A DNA stretch of 64,000 nt from CAWHQZ01 sp963831645 (GCA_963831645.1 CAWHQZ010000013.1:338740-402739), one strand, 5' to 3'; positions 17,514 to 26,365 are shown, counted from the first letter of the stretch. The notes: generated by a model not told the origin, from the letters alone. Program-made: numbers and translations.

Positions 17514-18513
17514 TCACTGGGCCGGGCATTTCTCGTCAGACATGTAGTCGTGCACAGCCAGCTTGCCGGCGATGATGTCGGCCTTGGCCGCTTCGACCTT
17601 CGCCTGCATGTCGGCGGAGACGAGCGCCTTGTTGTTGTCGTCCACGGCATAGCCGACGCCGTCCTCGGCGAGGCCGAGGTTCTGGATTCCCGGCTTGAAC
17701 GTGCCGTCCTTGCCGGTCTTCATGACCTCGTAGGTCGCGACGTCGACGCGCTTCAGCATCGAGGTCAGCACCTTGCCGGGATGCAGACCGTTCTGGTTCG
17801 AATCGACGCCGATCCCGAGCGCGCCGCCGTCAGCGGCGGCCTGCAGCACACCGACGCCGGTGCCGCCCGCCGCATGGTAGACGACATCGGCGCCCTGGGC
17901 GATCTGCGCCTTGGTGAGTTCGCCGCCCTTTACCGGGTCGTTCCAGGCCGCCCCGGTATCGCCGGTCATGTTCTGAAACACGGTCGCTGCCGGGTTGGTG
18001 GCCTTGACGCCCTGGACGTAGCCGCAGGCGAATCTGCGGATCAGCGGAATGTCCATGCCGCCGACGAACCCGACCTTGCCCGACTTCGAAGCCATGGCGG
18101 CGAGCATTCCGACGAGGTAGGACCCTTCGTCCTCCTTGAAGACGATGGACTGCACGTTGGGCAGGTCGACCACCATGTCGATGATCGCGAACTTCAGGTC
18201 GGGATACTCCTTGGCGACTTTTTCAAGGGCGGCCGCCTGGGCGAAGCCCGCGGCGATGATCGGGCTGTAGCCCTGGTCGGCGAAGTTGCGCAGCGCCTGC
18301 TCGCGCTGCGCTTCATTTGTGATCTCGAAATTCGCCGTAGGCGATGCCGGTCTCGGCCTTGAACTTTTCCGCGCCGTTGAAGATGCCTTCGTTGAAGGAT
18401 TTGTCGAACTTGCCGCCGATGTCGAACAGCACGGCGGGTTTGTCGTCGGCCGCCAACGCGGCGCCGGTGATCAGCGCCAGCGTGGCAGCGGTGGCGAGAA
18501 GCCTTGAGAACAT
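17514..18513 (-). CDS. bmpA: BMP-family nucleoside-binding protein, apparent 1-base frameshift
   Basis: The N-terminus MFSRLLATAATLALITGAAL ends ALAADD, a Sec signal without a lipobox Cys. The mature protein starts VLFDIGGKFDKSFNEGIFNG. Near 18332 an extra T shifts YGEFEITNEAQREQALRNFA into another frame, which then continues to a stop at 17514 (VFKEDEGSYLVGMLAAM, GFVGGMDIPLIRRF, VVYHAAGGTGVGVLQAA). The span of 1000 bases is one over a multiple of three, and the repaired length of about 332 is standard. It captures nucleosides in the periplasm for the downstream permeases and is the first gene of the operon. Confidence 0.87.
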
Positions 18514-18571
18514 AACAATGCACTCCCTGAATTATGTGGGTGAAGCTCGGCCAACCTGCCTGCCTTGCGCC

Positions 18572-18585
18572 CTCCGGCGCCGGAG
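18572..18585. promoter_or_regulatory. 14-bp perfect palindrome CTCCGGCGCCGGAG in divergent promoter region
   Basis: It lies in the 188-base spacer between bmpA (minus) and the sugar kinase (plus), where both promoters must be. It is a candidate operator for a DeoR/LacI-type regulator or chance in GC-rich DNA. No regulator gene is adjacent. Confidence 0.35.
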
Positions 18586-18701
18586 TCCAGGCTTGTGTCG
18601 ACTTCACGATACTGGCCGGGGGATGTCAACTCGGGCGCCACGTCGAGCGCGTCGGCGGCGCTGGCATTGCCGGGCTCGAGTGAGTAGCGTGGCTGGCTGC
18701 A

Positions 18702-19643
18702 ATGATCCTGTGCTGCGGCGACGCCTTGTTTGACATCTTTGCCGAACGTGGCGGAAGCACAAACCACGTGCGGCTCGATGCGTACGTCGGCGGCTCGCCG
18801 CTCAACGTGGCCATCGGCCTGTCGAGGCTTGGCTGGAAGTCGTCCTACCTTGCGAAGATCTCCCGCGACATGCTGGGGGGCAGGATCATCGCTCATCTCG
18901 AGAACGAGGGCGTCGATACCTCGCTGGCGGTGCGCGCCGACAACCCGACGACGCTCGCCATCGTGGCGCTGGATGCGGGAGGGGTTGCCTCCTACTCGTT
19001 CTACATCGAGGGAGCCGCTGATCGATCCCTGCTGCGGAGCGAACTGCCGGGGGAGCTGCCGGCGGCGATCCGCGTCATCCATGTTGCCTCCTATTCGACG
19101 GCCCTCGAACCGACGGCCTCAGCGCTGCAGACGCTGGTCGAAAGCCAGTCGCGTCGACGATTCATTTCCTATGACCCCAATGTGCGGCCCTCCATCGTCC
19201 CCGACCGGGAGGTTTGGCGCGAGCGCCTGAAACGTCTTCTTCCGCACACCCACCTGGTAAAGGTCAGCGAGGAAGACATCGCGTTCCTCCTTCCGGGCTC
19301 CGATCCAGGCGCTGTCACGGCCGAGTGGGCCCGGCGGGGACCTTCCCTCGTCGTCCTTACCCGGGGCGAGAAGGGTGCGGAGGGGATCACCGCCAAGGGT
19401 GTGCGATGCAACGTACCGGGGTGTGCGGTCGGCGTCGTCGATACGGTTGGCGCCGGCGATACCTTTCAGGCGGCTCTGCTGACGTGGCTGGGTGAAAAAC
19501 AGCGACTGGAACGGAAGGCTGCTGCGGACTTGAACGAAGACGAACTTTCCGCACTTCTCGGTTTTGCCGCCCGCGCCGCGGCAGTGACCTGCACGAGGCG
19601 CGGCGCCGACATGGCGCGGCGAAACGAGGTCGGCGATCCTTGA
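18702..19643 (+). CDS. PfkB-family sugar kinase (fructokinase-like)
   Basis: 313 residues. GGSPLNVAIGLSRLG is the N-terminal PfkB signature and VDTVGAGDTFQAAL the C-terminal one, with the catalytic Asp in GAGD. YDPNVRPSIV fits fructokinase-type enzymes. It is divergent from the nucleoside operon, which suggests a pentose, fructose or deoxyribose-related substrate, but the neighbourhood does not fix it. It ends TGA 19643. Confidence 0.83.
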   Translation: MILCCGDALFDIFAERGGSTNHVRLDAYVGGSPLNVAIGLSRLGWKSSYLAKISRDMLGGRIIAHLENEGVDTSLAVRADNPTTLAIVALDAGGVASYSFYIEGAADRSLLRSELPGELPAAIRVIHVASYSTALEPTASALQTLVESQSRRRFISYDPNVRPSIVPDREVWRERLKRLLPHTHLVKVSEEDIAFLLPGSDPGAVTAEWARRGPSLVVLTRGEKGAEGITAKGVRCNVPGCAVGVVDTVGAGDTFQAALLTWLGEKQRLERKAAADLNEDELSALLGFAARAAAVTCTRRGADMARRNEVGDP

Positions 19644-19700
19644 GCTCTACAGCATGCTGAGAAGTGGGTGCAGCGCTGTTTTCTTGAACAGCATCCTGCT

Positions 19701-19870
19701 GAGGAAGCTGTATTCACTTGTTCAAATATACAGCAAGATACAAAAATGCCTTCACGTTAGAGGTGTCAGTGGGGTTCACTTGTAGCAACCAGTTTGGTAG
19801 AATTTGGAGGGATGCACCCGAGGAAGCTGTGATCACTTGTTCAACATCGATACCTAGCAAGAAACAAAAA
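19701..19870 (+). repeat. two imperfect direct repeats in an otherwise gene-free spacer (19644-20013)
   Basis: 19701-19746 and 19820-19870 share GAGGAAGCTGT, then ATCACTTGTTCAA-like and AGCAAGA(A/T)ACAAAAA blocks, about 119 bases apart. The region is clearly lower in GC than its flanks. It holds no gene I can recognise and precedes the toxin-antitoxin pair, so it may be acquired DNA or a decayed repeat. Confidence 0.55.
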
Positions 19871-19984
19871 CCGCGAAGTCATGCCAACGATGCTCCTGCT
19901 ACACGCGGCTTGGAACACAGGCACTACCATCGATTATGATCGAGGTCGTGCAGAACTGAGAGGGTTGATCTTTTTTGCAGCCAG

Positions 19985-19996
19985 GTTACATGTAAC
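19985..19996. promoter_or_regulatory. palindrome GTTACATGTAAC, candidate toxin-antitoxin operator
   Basis: This perfect 12-base palindrome ends 17 bases before the antitoxin GTG at 20014. Many TA antitoxins bind such sites to repress their own operon, so an autoregulatory operator is likely (inference). Confidence 0.5.
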
Positions 19997-20013
19997 TAGA
20001 CGGAGAGGTCATC

Positions 20014-20238
20014 GTGGCGCACGCAGATCAGTCCAAGTCTTCCCGCGACAAGGTCCGCAAGCATCGCAAGCGCCTGCGGCGGCGCGGTTTACGGCCCATT
20101 CAGTTCTGGGTTCCGGATGTTCGTTCAGCGGCCTTTCGGACGGAAGCGCATCGCCAGTCGACGGCGGTCGCGGCCAGCTCCCATGCCGGCGCGGACCAGG
20201 CATTCGTGGATGCCGTTTCGGTCCGGGGCGATGAATGA
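20014..20238 (+). CDS. MazE-like antitoxin (DUF3018-type)
   Basis: 74 residues from GTG 20014 with a GGAGAGG site upstream. The basic N-terminus SRDKVRKHRKRLRRRGLRPI followed by QFWVPDVRSAAFRTEAHRQS is typical of alphaproteobacterial antitoxin MazE-family proteins that precede PemK/MazF toxins. It overlaps the toxin start by 4 bases (ATGA). It would neutralise the downstream ribonuclease and repress the operon. Confidence 0.75.
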   Translation: MAHADQSKSSRDKVRKHRKRLRRRGLRPIQFWVPDVRSAAFRTEAHRQSTAVAASSHAGADQAFVDAVSVRGDE

Positions 20239-20693
20239 GGCGAGGCGATATCTGGACGGTTTCAGGCGGCGCAGCCTATGCCGGCAAGCCGCGTCCCGTG
20301 GTTGTCCTGCAGGATGACAGTTTCGACGGAACGGATTCGATCACAGTTTGCCCCTTCACGCCCGACGAAACGGAAGCTCCCCTGTTCCGCCTTCCAGTCG
20401 AGCCCACCGATCGCAATGGTTTGCGCACCGGTTGCCGCATGATGGTGGACAAGATCACCACGATCGCGAAATCCAAGGTGGGCGTTCGGGTCGGCAGGCT
20501 GGACGCCGAGGATATCGTGCGCCTGAACCAGGCAGTCGTCGTGTTTCTCGGATTGGCTGGTTTTCCGCGGACGAAGCCCGCGCTCACATATAAGAATCAT
20601 AATCAGGCCCTCCCCCTCTCCCCGAAAACACCCGCAAGGGGAGAGAGCGCTCTGAGATATCCCACCATTCTGAAACCTCGCTCCTCGTTCTAG
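20235..20693 (+). CDS. MazF/PemK-type endoribonuclease toxin with repeat-derived tail
   Basis: Residues 1-110 are a complete MazF fold: MRRGDIWTVSG, AGKPRPVVVLQDD with the catalytic Arg, CRMMVDKITTIAKSKVG with the Thr/Lys strand, and FLGLAG at the usual end. About 40 further residues (PRTKPALTYKNHNQALPLSP and onward) come from reading into the palindromic repeat at 20607-20648 and are absent from the family. A lost original stop or a 1-base shift could explain this. The 3' end overlaps the convergent minus gene by 4 bases. Confidence 0.82.
   Translation: MRRGDIWTVSGGAAYAGKPRPVVVLQDDSFDGTDSITVCPFTPDETEAPLFRLPVEPTDRNGLRTGCRMMVDKITTIAKSKVGVRVGRLDAEDIVRLNQAVVVFLGLAGFPRTKPALTYKNHNQALPLSPKTPARGESALRYPTILKPRSSF
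20607..20648. repeat. GC-rich palindromic repeat unit inside the toxin 3' end
   Basis: CCCTCCCCCTCTCCCC then CGCAAGGGGAGAGAG, a family member that supplies coding sequence for the toxin's extra tail. Confidence 0.55.
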
Positions 20694-21145
20694 AGGAAGC
20701 GCACCATGAGGGCGCCCGCGAACACCAAGGCCACGCCCGTCACACGACCGAGCGACAGGCCGCGCTCGGCGAGGCCAAGCAGTCCGAAGTTATCGAGCGC
20801 GAGGCCGGCTGCGAGCTGTCCGGCGATGGCCAGCGATACCAGAGCCGCCACGCCAAGCCGCGGCGCCAGGATGATGTTGGCGGTTACGTAGCAGGCGCCG
20901 AGCAGGCCGCCGGCGAAAACGACATATGGCGGAACCGATCGCAGCCCGGAGAGCTGCACCTGGTGGCGCGAAAGCAGAAGAGTGACGATGAGCAGTGCCG
21001 AGACGCCGACGAGAAACGACAGGGTGGCCGCGGCAAGGGGTGCGCCGAGAGCGGCGCTGGCTTGCGCGTTGATGGGCGCCTGAACAGCCAGCAAAACTCC
21101 TGACATGATGCCGAGCGCAGCAAGCAAGGATACCGACAAGGTCAT
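20690..21145 (-). CDS. DMT-superfamily membrane protein (YdcZ/DUF606-type)
   Basis: 151 residues with five predicted membrane spans (VSLLAALGIMSGVLLAVQAP, LSFLVGVSALLIVTLLL, VVFAGGLLGACYVTANIIL, LVSLAIAGQLAAGLALDNFG, VTGVALVFAGALMVRFL). PINAQASAALG and LVSLAIAGQLAAGLALD with DNFG are characteristic of the DUF606 half-transporters, which usually work as pairs. Only one is present here. The substrate is unknown. Confidence 0.75.
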   Translation of the reverse strand: MTLSVSLLAALGIMSGVLLAVQAPINAQASAALGAPLAAATLSFLVGVSALLIVTLLLSRHQVQLSGLRSVPPYVVFAGGLLGACYVTANIILAPRLGVAALVSLAIAGQLAAGLALDNFGLLGLAERGLSLGRVTGVALVFAGALMVRFL

Positions 21146-21166
21146 GGAGACACTCCGGGAAAGAGC

Positions 21167-22771
21167 TCAGTCGCCGGCGCCGGCCGTTTCCAGCGTGCGG
21201 CGCATTCTTGCGAGAATTGCTGCCCGGGCACGGTCGTCCGGCGCCTTGGCAACGGCCGTGTTGAGATCGAGCGTCAGCCTGGCCAGATCGTTGTGCCAAT
21301 CCGGCCGTCCGATCGTGCCGGGAATGGTCCGCTCGGTCTTTTCGGGCGGCAACAGCACAGGCGCCAGGTTGGATATGTCGAACCTCTCATCGAGCGCGGG
21401 GCGAAAGATACGGTCCGCTGCCACGACTTCGCCCGCGAGGCGGCGTGTCAGCCCGTCCATGTTGTCGTCCTCTCCATGGGTGAGGAAGACTCCACCGCGC
21501 ACCGGCAGCCGGGCGATCATCCAGGCCTCGAGCTCGGGCCCGTCGGCATGGCCGGAGTAGTCGTCGATGCTTTCGATTGTGGCGCGTACGTTGATCTCCT
21601 CGCCGTGGATCTTTACTTTTCGCACGCCATCCTGAAGCAACCTTCCCAGAGTTCCCTGCGCCTGGTAACCCGCCAGCAGCACGGTGGTGGCAGGATGCCA
21701 CAGTCGGTTCTTGAGATGATGGCGGATGCGCCCGGCCTCGCACATGCCGCTGGCAGCGATGACGATGTGAAACCCCTGTAGCCGGTTCAGCGCCTTCGAT
21801 TCTTCGACCTTTTCGAGCATCCGCACATGCGGCGAGGCAAATGCCCGCAACAGCAGATCGCCGTTTTCGAGCTGGCTCGCAAACTTGTTGAAGATCCGCG
21901 TGGCTTTGAAGGCAAGGGGAGAATCGATGAAAACCGGCATGTCCGGCAGACGCTTGCCGTCGATCAGGATGGCCAGATCGGTCATGAGCTCCTGGGTGCG
22001 CTCGACCGCGAACGAAGGAATGAGCAGCGCTCCGCCGCGACCGCGAGCCGCGAGAACCTCCCGGGCCAGACGGTCGCGCCGGCCGCCCTCGGACTCTTCC
22101 GGGCGGTCGATGGCGCCATACGTCGACTCGCAGACGATATGGTCGAGCCCGGCCGGCGCCTCGGGGTCCGGCTGCAGAAGCTTGTACGCCGGACCGATGT
22201 CGCCGGAGAACAGCACCCGTATTGGCGAGGCTGACCCGGCGGCGCTCACTTCCACTTCGACCGACGCCGAACCCATGAGGTGGCCGGCATTCCAGAAGCG
22301 GAACCGCAAGCCTTCGGCGGGCGTGTTCCATTCGCCGTAATCATGATGCAGGAACTGCGCCAAAGACCTGTCAGCGTCGGCCGCGGTGTAGATGGGAACC
22401 ACTTCGGGAAGTCCGCGGCGGCGGTTGCGCTCATTGAGCTTGTCCACTTCGGTTTCCTGAATGTGGCCGGCATCCGGCAACATGATGGAGCACAGATCGA
22501 CGGTCGCCTCGGTCGCGTGAAGCCGCCCCCTGAAGCCATCCTTCACCAGCTTCGGTACCAGCCCCACGTGATCGATATGCGCGTGAGTCAGAATGAGCGC
22601 CGTGATGTTTTCGGGAACGAACGGGAAGGGGCGGTAGTTCAGCGAGCTTTCGGTTTTCGAACCCTGAAACATGCCGCAGTCGATCATCACGCGCGACAGC
22701 CCGTTGTCGATGACGTAGCAGGATCCGGTCACCGTGCGCGCCGCGCCGTAAAACTGCAGCGTAAGGGTCAT
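21167..22771 (-). CDS. MBL-fold/beta-CASP hydrolase (RNase J/CPSF-like exonuclease family)
   Basis: 534 residues from ATG 22771, which overlaps the stop of the upstream gene (ATGA). The metallo-beta-lactamase motif THAHIDHVGLVP supplies zinc ligands, with DCGMFQGSK, GHLMGSASVEVEV and SGDIGP. Beta-CASP motifs follow: SFAVERTQELM, ASGMCEAGRIRHHLKNRL and DYSGHADGPELEAWM. This is the YsiI/Ysh1-like family of RNA-processing nucleases. The natural RNA target is unknown. Confidence 0.85.
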   Translation of the reverse strand: MTLTLQFYGAARTVTGSCYVIDNGLSRVMIDCGMFQGSKTESSLNYRPFPFVPENITALILTHAHIDHVGLVPKLVKDGFRGRLHATEATVDLCSIMLPDAGHIQETEVDKLNERNRRRGLPEVVPIYTAADADRSLAQFLHHDYGEWNTPAEGLRFRFWNAGHLMGSASVEVEVSAAGSASPIRVLFSGDIGPAYKLLQPDPEAPAGLDHIVCESTYGAIDRPEESEGGRRDRLAREVLAARGRGGALLIPSFAVERTQELMTDLAILIDGKRLPDMPVFIDSPLAFKATRIFNKFASQLENGDLLLRAFASPHVRMLEKVEESKALNRLQGFHIVIAASGMCEAGRIRHHLKNRLWHPATTVLLAGYQAQGTLGRLLQDGVRKVKIHGEEINVRATIESIDDYSGHADGPELEAWMIARLPVRGGVFLTHGEDDNMDGLTRRLAGEVVAADRIFRPALDERFDISNLAPVLLPPEKTERTIPGTIGRPDWHNDLARLTLDLNTAVAKAPDDRARAAILARMRRTLETAGAGD

Positions 22772-23598
22772 TTCGATGCCGGTTCCGCAAAGCGGGGCCC
22801 GGCGAGAAGCTGCCCGGCTCTCTTTTCGATGCTTGCCCAGATGTCTTCGGCTCGCTCTGCGTATTCGAACAGCGCCAGATCGCTGGCGCCGACCATGCCC
22901 CACCTGGCGAGCTCGTCGAAGTTGATGATGCTCGACCAGAACTGGCGATCGACGAGGATGATCGGAATGGCCGGCATCTTGCCGGTCTGCCGGAGGGTGA
23001 GAATCTCGAACAACTCATCGAGCGTGCCGAAGCCGCCGGGGAACACGATGAGTGCGCTGGCCCGCATGGCGAGGTGCATCTTGCGCATCGCGAAGTAGTG
23101 GAACCGGAAGGTGAGCTCCGGCGTGGAATAGGCGTTCGGTTCCTGCTCCAGCGGCAGCGTGACGTTGAAGCCGATGCTCGGAGCGCCGGCCTCCGTCGCC
23201 CCGCGGTTGGCGGCCTCCATGATGCCCGGTCCGCCGCCGGTCGCGATCACGTTGTAGCGAAGGCCGGCCCGCAACTGCTTGGCGCCGCCGCGCTCGGAGG
23301 CGATGCGGCCAAAGCTGCGAGCCGTTTCGTACCACCCTTCCCCGGTGTCGATTCGGGCGGTGCCGAACACCACGATGGTCGAGCCGATGTTCCAGGCGCG
23401 CAGAATCTCCTCGGCCTTGGCGTACTCGAGCAGGAAGCGCACTCCGCGGGTGGAGTCTCCGAGAAGAAACTCCTGATCCAGAATGGGAAGGCGAAAGGAT
23501 GGTGAAGCGAGCTGGGCCGAATTGTCGTCAGGAATGTTCAATGCCGCACCGGTGTTGGTCCTTTCGCCGAAGAACGGAAGACGTGCTTGTAGCCCCAA
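22768..23598 (-). CDS. LOG-family protein (nucleoside 5'-monophosphate phosphoribohydrolase)
   Basis: 276 residues. The Rossmann-like LOG motifs are present: VVFGTARIDTGEGWY, ATGGGPGIMEAANRGA and the diagnostic PGGFGTLDELFEILT. Members release bases (cytokinins in plants and some bacteria, purines elsewhere) from nucleoside monophosphates. It overlaps the MBL gene by 4 bases, so the pair is probably made together. A cytokinin role is possible but not shown. Confidence 0.83.
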   Translation of the reverse strand: MGLQARLPFFGERTNTGAALNIPDDNSAQLASPSFRLPILDQEFLLGDSTRGVRFLLEYAKAEEILRAWNIGSTIVVFGTARIDTGEGWYETARSFGRIASERGGAKQLRAGLRYNVIATGGGPGIMEAANRGATEAGAPSIGFNVTLPLEQEPNAYSTPELTFRFHYFAMRKMHLAMRASALIVFPGGFGTLDELFEILTLRQTGKMPAIPIILVDRQFWSSIINFDELARWGMVGASDLALFEYAERAEDIWASIEKRAGQLLAGPRFAEPASK

Positions 23599-24843
23599 TC
23601 AGGCACGCTTCAAACCCCTGGTGAACGTCGCGATGATCTCGATATGCGGCGACCACTTGAACTGGTCGACGGCGACGAGGTTGCTCAGCGTGTAACCGCC
23701 GGAGATCAGGATGGCGGCGTCGCGGGCGAAGCTTCCGGCATCACACGAAACCGCAATGACCGTCGGCACCCGGGATTGCGCCAGATGGCGAGCCTGGCCT
23801 TCGGCGCCCTGACGGGGCGGGTCTAGGATCACCGCATCGAACCCGGACAGTTCCCGCGGCGTCAGAGGCTCGCGCCACAGATCGCGCTTCTGAGTGGTGA
23901 CGGGCTTCAGCCCGGGTGTGCGGCGAACCGCATATTCGAGCGCCGCAAGAGCAGGCGCTTCGGAATCGACTGCCGCCACCGGTGTGCGCTCGGCGAGCCG
24001 GATGGCAAACGGGCCGATGCCGCAGAACAGGTCGGCGACGCTGCGCGCCTGGCGGGTGCGATCGACGACCTGTTCAGCCAATATGCGCTCGGCCTCTGCC
24101 GTGGCCTGCAGGAAACCGCCCGGCGGCAATGGCGCCATCGCCCTGCCGCACCTGACCATGGGCTTGGCCGTTTCGAGAAGCGGCTCGCCGTGTATCGACA
24201 GGCGCACCACTGCGTGCCGGTCAAGCAGTCGAGCCAGCTTGTCATCGGGCCAACGAGCGCCGTGCTCGAGTCCGCGCACATCGCAGTCGAGTCCGGTCGC
24301 CGTCGCGGTCAACAGAATGTCGAATGACGGGTCGGTGGCAATGAACTGCGCGGCGATGATTTGCGCTATCCCGGGTGCTGCGGCAAGCGAAGGCGCCAGC
24401 ACCGGACAGGAATCGATTTCCACGAGTTGATGGCTGCCCGCGGCCATGAAACCGATTGCCGCCTTTTGGCCGTTGCGGCGGGCATGAAAGCAGACCCGCC
24501 GGCGACCTTCGCCATGGGCGTCGAGAAGCCGGGTCGCATGCCCGGTGATGCCCTGGCCTTCGAGTGCCGAGCCGAGTAGCGCAAGCTTCCAATCGCGATA
24601 TGCGCCGGCTTCCAGATGCTGAACGCTGCAGCCGCCGCAGGCGCCGAAATGGCGGCACTCCGGTCGGCGACGGGCGGGCGAGGCGACGGCGATCTCAACG
24701 ACGGCGCCGCGGCCACCGTCCACATCAGCCACCACGCGTTCACCCGGAAGCGTGAACGGCACGACGATGGTTTTTCCCGCCGCGTGAGCGAGGCCGTCGC
24801 CGCGACGGCCGAGAGCGGTGATGTCCAACGTCAGGCGCGTCAT
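23599..24843 (-). CDS. class I SAM-dependent RNA m5U methyltransferase (RumA/TrmA-like)
   Basis: About 414 residues from ATG 24843 (MTRLTLDITALGRRGDGLAH, the TRAM-like start); the frame further upstream has no family features. CRHFGACGGCSVQH binds a 4Fe-4S cluster, VADLFCGIGPFAIRLAE is the SAM site, and AVSCDAGSFARD holds the nucleophilic Cys. DPPRQGAEG is the usual conserved loop. It methylates uridine in 23S rRNA or tRNA; RlmD/RlmC versus TrmA cannot be settled here. Confidence 0.87.
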   Translation of the reverse strand: MTRLTLDITALGRRGDGLAHAAGKTIVVPFTLPGERVVADVDGGRGAVVEIAVASPARRRPECRHFGACGGCSVQHLEAGAYRDWKLALLGSALEGQGITGHATRLLDAHGEGRRRVCFHARRNGQKAAIGFMAAGSHQLVEIDSCPVLAPSLAAAPGIAQIIAAQFIATDPSFDILLTATATGLDCDVRGLEHGARWPDDKLARLLDRHAVVRLSIHGEPLLETAKPMVRCGRAMAPLPPGGFLQATAEAERILAEQVVDRTRQARSVADLFCGIGPFAIRLAERTPVAAVDSEAPALAALEYAVRRTPGLKPVTTQKRDLWREPLTPRELSGFDAVILDPPRQGAEGQARHLAQSRVPTVIAVSCDAGSFARDAAILISGGYTLSNLVAVDQFKWSPHIEIIATFTRGLKRA

Positions 24844-25041
24844 GCTGTGCCGGCGCCTGGAGAAAGAGTGACGAAGGCGCGATTTTTGGCGGTTTTTGTG
24901 CTTTTTGCGCGGCCGAAATGGGCGCACGCCTCTAGACATTCGCCTGGAACGGTCGCAAAACCACCCCCGGCTATCATGCGTTTTGGATTCTCGGCTGAGC
25001 GAGGGCGCAGAGTGGTAGCGCAACTATTCGAGGAGAAAAAC

Positions 25042-25335
25042 ATGGCTGATACGGCCCGGATGACGGTGCAGCTTTCGAAAATGGTTGCTGAACTTGCGGA
25101 AAAGCACTCGCTGACGAGGAAGCAGGTGACGGAGATATTCAGTGACTTCATCGACATGACGGTCAAGCACCTCAAGAAGGGCAACAAGGTGCGCATCAAG
25201 GGGCTGGGCGTGATGCAGGTTCGCGATCGTCCGGCGCGCATGGGACGCAACCCGGCGACGGGCGAGCAGATCAAGATCAAGGCTTCGAGGAAAGTAGCGT
25301 TTCGGGTCGCCAAGGAAGTCAAGGAAGCGATCTGA
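25042..25335 (+). CDS. HU-family DNA-binding protein
   Basis: 97 residues from ATG 25042, with GAGGAG 8 bases upstream deciding the start. TRKQVTEIFSDFIDMTVKHL, KGNKVRIKGLGVMQVRDRPA, RMGRNPATGEQIKIKASRKV and AFRVAKEVKEAI match the HU/IHF fold with the DNA-contacting arm around RNPATGE. It lies between divergent and convergent minus genes as a single-gene unit ending at the terminator at 25398. Confidence 0.93.
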   Translation: MADTARMTVQLSKMVAELAEKHSLTRKQVTEIFSDFIDMTVKHLKKGNKVRIKGLGVMQVRDRPARMGRNPATGEQIKIKASRKVAFRVAKEVKEAI

Positions 25336-25397
25336 GAATTTCGGCGCGGCGTCTCGCAAACCATATGCGAGGCGGAGCATCATAAGCATCGAGAAAG

Positions 25398-25424
25398 CCG
25401 CTCCCCGTCGGGAGCGGTTTTTTT
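25398..25424 (+). terminator. Rho-independent terminator of the HU gene
   Basis: Stem CCGCTCCC (25398-25405), loop CGTC, stem GGGAGCGG (25410-25417), then seven T. It can also slow transcription from the ribokinase side, where the T-run is weaker. Confidence 0.9.
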
Positions 25425-25444
25425 CGGGTTTGGTCTGCCGGCGC

Positions 25445-26365
25445 TCAACTGATACGCAGCATGTCTTCGACCTCCCGAAGACTAGGTGCGGCGGCAGCAG
25501 CCCCGTATCTGGTCGTGGCGAGGGCGCCGCAAGCGGAAGCGAAGCGAGCCGCGGTCAAGAGGTCGTCGCCGCGCGCCAGCGCAAAGGCCAGGCCGCCATT
25601 GAAACAATCGCCGGCAGCGACGGTATCGACCGGTTTCACCCTGAAGGGTGGTATGAAGGAGTGAGTCCCAAGCGAGCTTAGCAGAGCGCCTCTCTCTCCG
25701 AGTTTGAGCAGGACGTTCGCCGCACCCAGGCTGTGCAGTAGTTGCGCCGCTTCCAGGGCGGCACCGCGGTCGCGAGGGTAGATCCCGGTCAGCCTCTCGG
25801 TTTCGGTTTCATTGGGCGTGACGATGTCGGCCGACTTGAGCACCGGCTCGGTGAGCCCCGCCGACGGCGCAGGTGCGGGATCGATGATCACCGTCGCTCC
25901 GGCCTGCCGAGCGCGAGCGGCGGCGCGCCAATTCGCCTCCGGCGGCACCTCGAGCTGCAGCAGCAGAACCTTGGCGGCGTCGAAGAGAGACTGGCTGCGC
26001 TCCACGTCGCTCCCGTCGAGTGCCAGATTGGCGCCGCCAATGATGGTGATGGTGTTTTCGCCGGACGGCTCGACATGGATGATCGCAACGCCGGTGCCGT
26101 GATCGACATCGACGCGAACGCTCGCCCCGTCAATACCGTAGTCAGCCAGGAGGCGCGTAGCCTCGACGCCGAAAGGGTCGCGTCCCACGCGGGCGACCAG
26201 CGATGTCCGCGCCCCGAGGCGCCCGGCGGCCGCTGCCTGGTTGGCGCCCTTGCCGCCGAGGCCCAAGGTATAGCGTCGCCCGTGCAGCGTCTCGCCGGGA
26301 CGCGGCAGGCGCTCGCCGTACGCCGTCACGTCGATGTTTATGCTTCCGAACACCACGACCGTCAC
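25445..26365 (-). CDS. rbsK: ribokinase
   Basis: 306 residues. N-terminal GSINIDVTAYGERLPRPGET and GLGGKGANQAAAAGRLGA are the ribokinase-type PfkB signature. The C-terminal catalytic loop is DTVAAGDCFNGGLAFALARG (usually DTTGAGD). NETETERLTG binds ATP. It phosphorylates ribose to ribose 5-phosphate. It overlaps the nucleoside hydrolase stop by 4 bases (ATGA), which fits: the hydrolase frees ribose and this kinase consumes it. Confidence 0.9.
   Translation of the reverse strand: MTVVVFGSINIDVTAYGERLPRPGETLHGRRYTLGLGGKGANQAAAAGRLGARTSLVARVGRDPFGVEATRLLADYGIDGASVRVDVDHGTGVAIIHVEPSGENTITIIGGANLALDGSDVERSQSLFDAAKVLLLQLEVPPEANWRAAARARQAGATVIIDPAPAPSAGLTEPVLKSADIVTPNETETERLTGIYPRDRGAALEAAQLLHSLGAANVLLKLGERGALLSSLGTHSFIPPFRVKPVDTVAAGDCFNGGLAFALARGDDLLTAARFASACGALATTRYGAAAAAPSLREVEDMLRIS

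Noticed and set aside
21387..22331. 314-codon minus frame inside the beta-CASP gene
   Set aside because: Shadow frame; the beta-CASP frame holds all catalytic motifs.
24985..25030. tRNA-like string AGAGTGGTAGCGCAACTATT before the HU gene
   Set aside because: It resembles a D-arm, but no acceptor stem, anticodon arm or T-arm fits around it; it is the HU leader.
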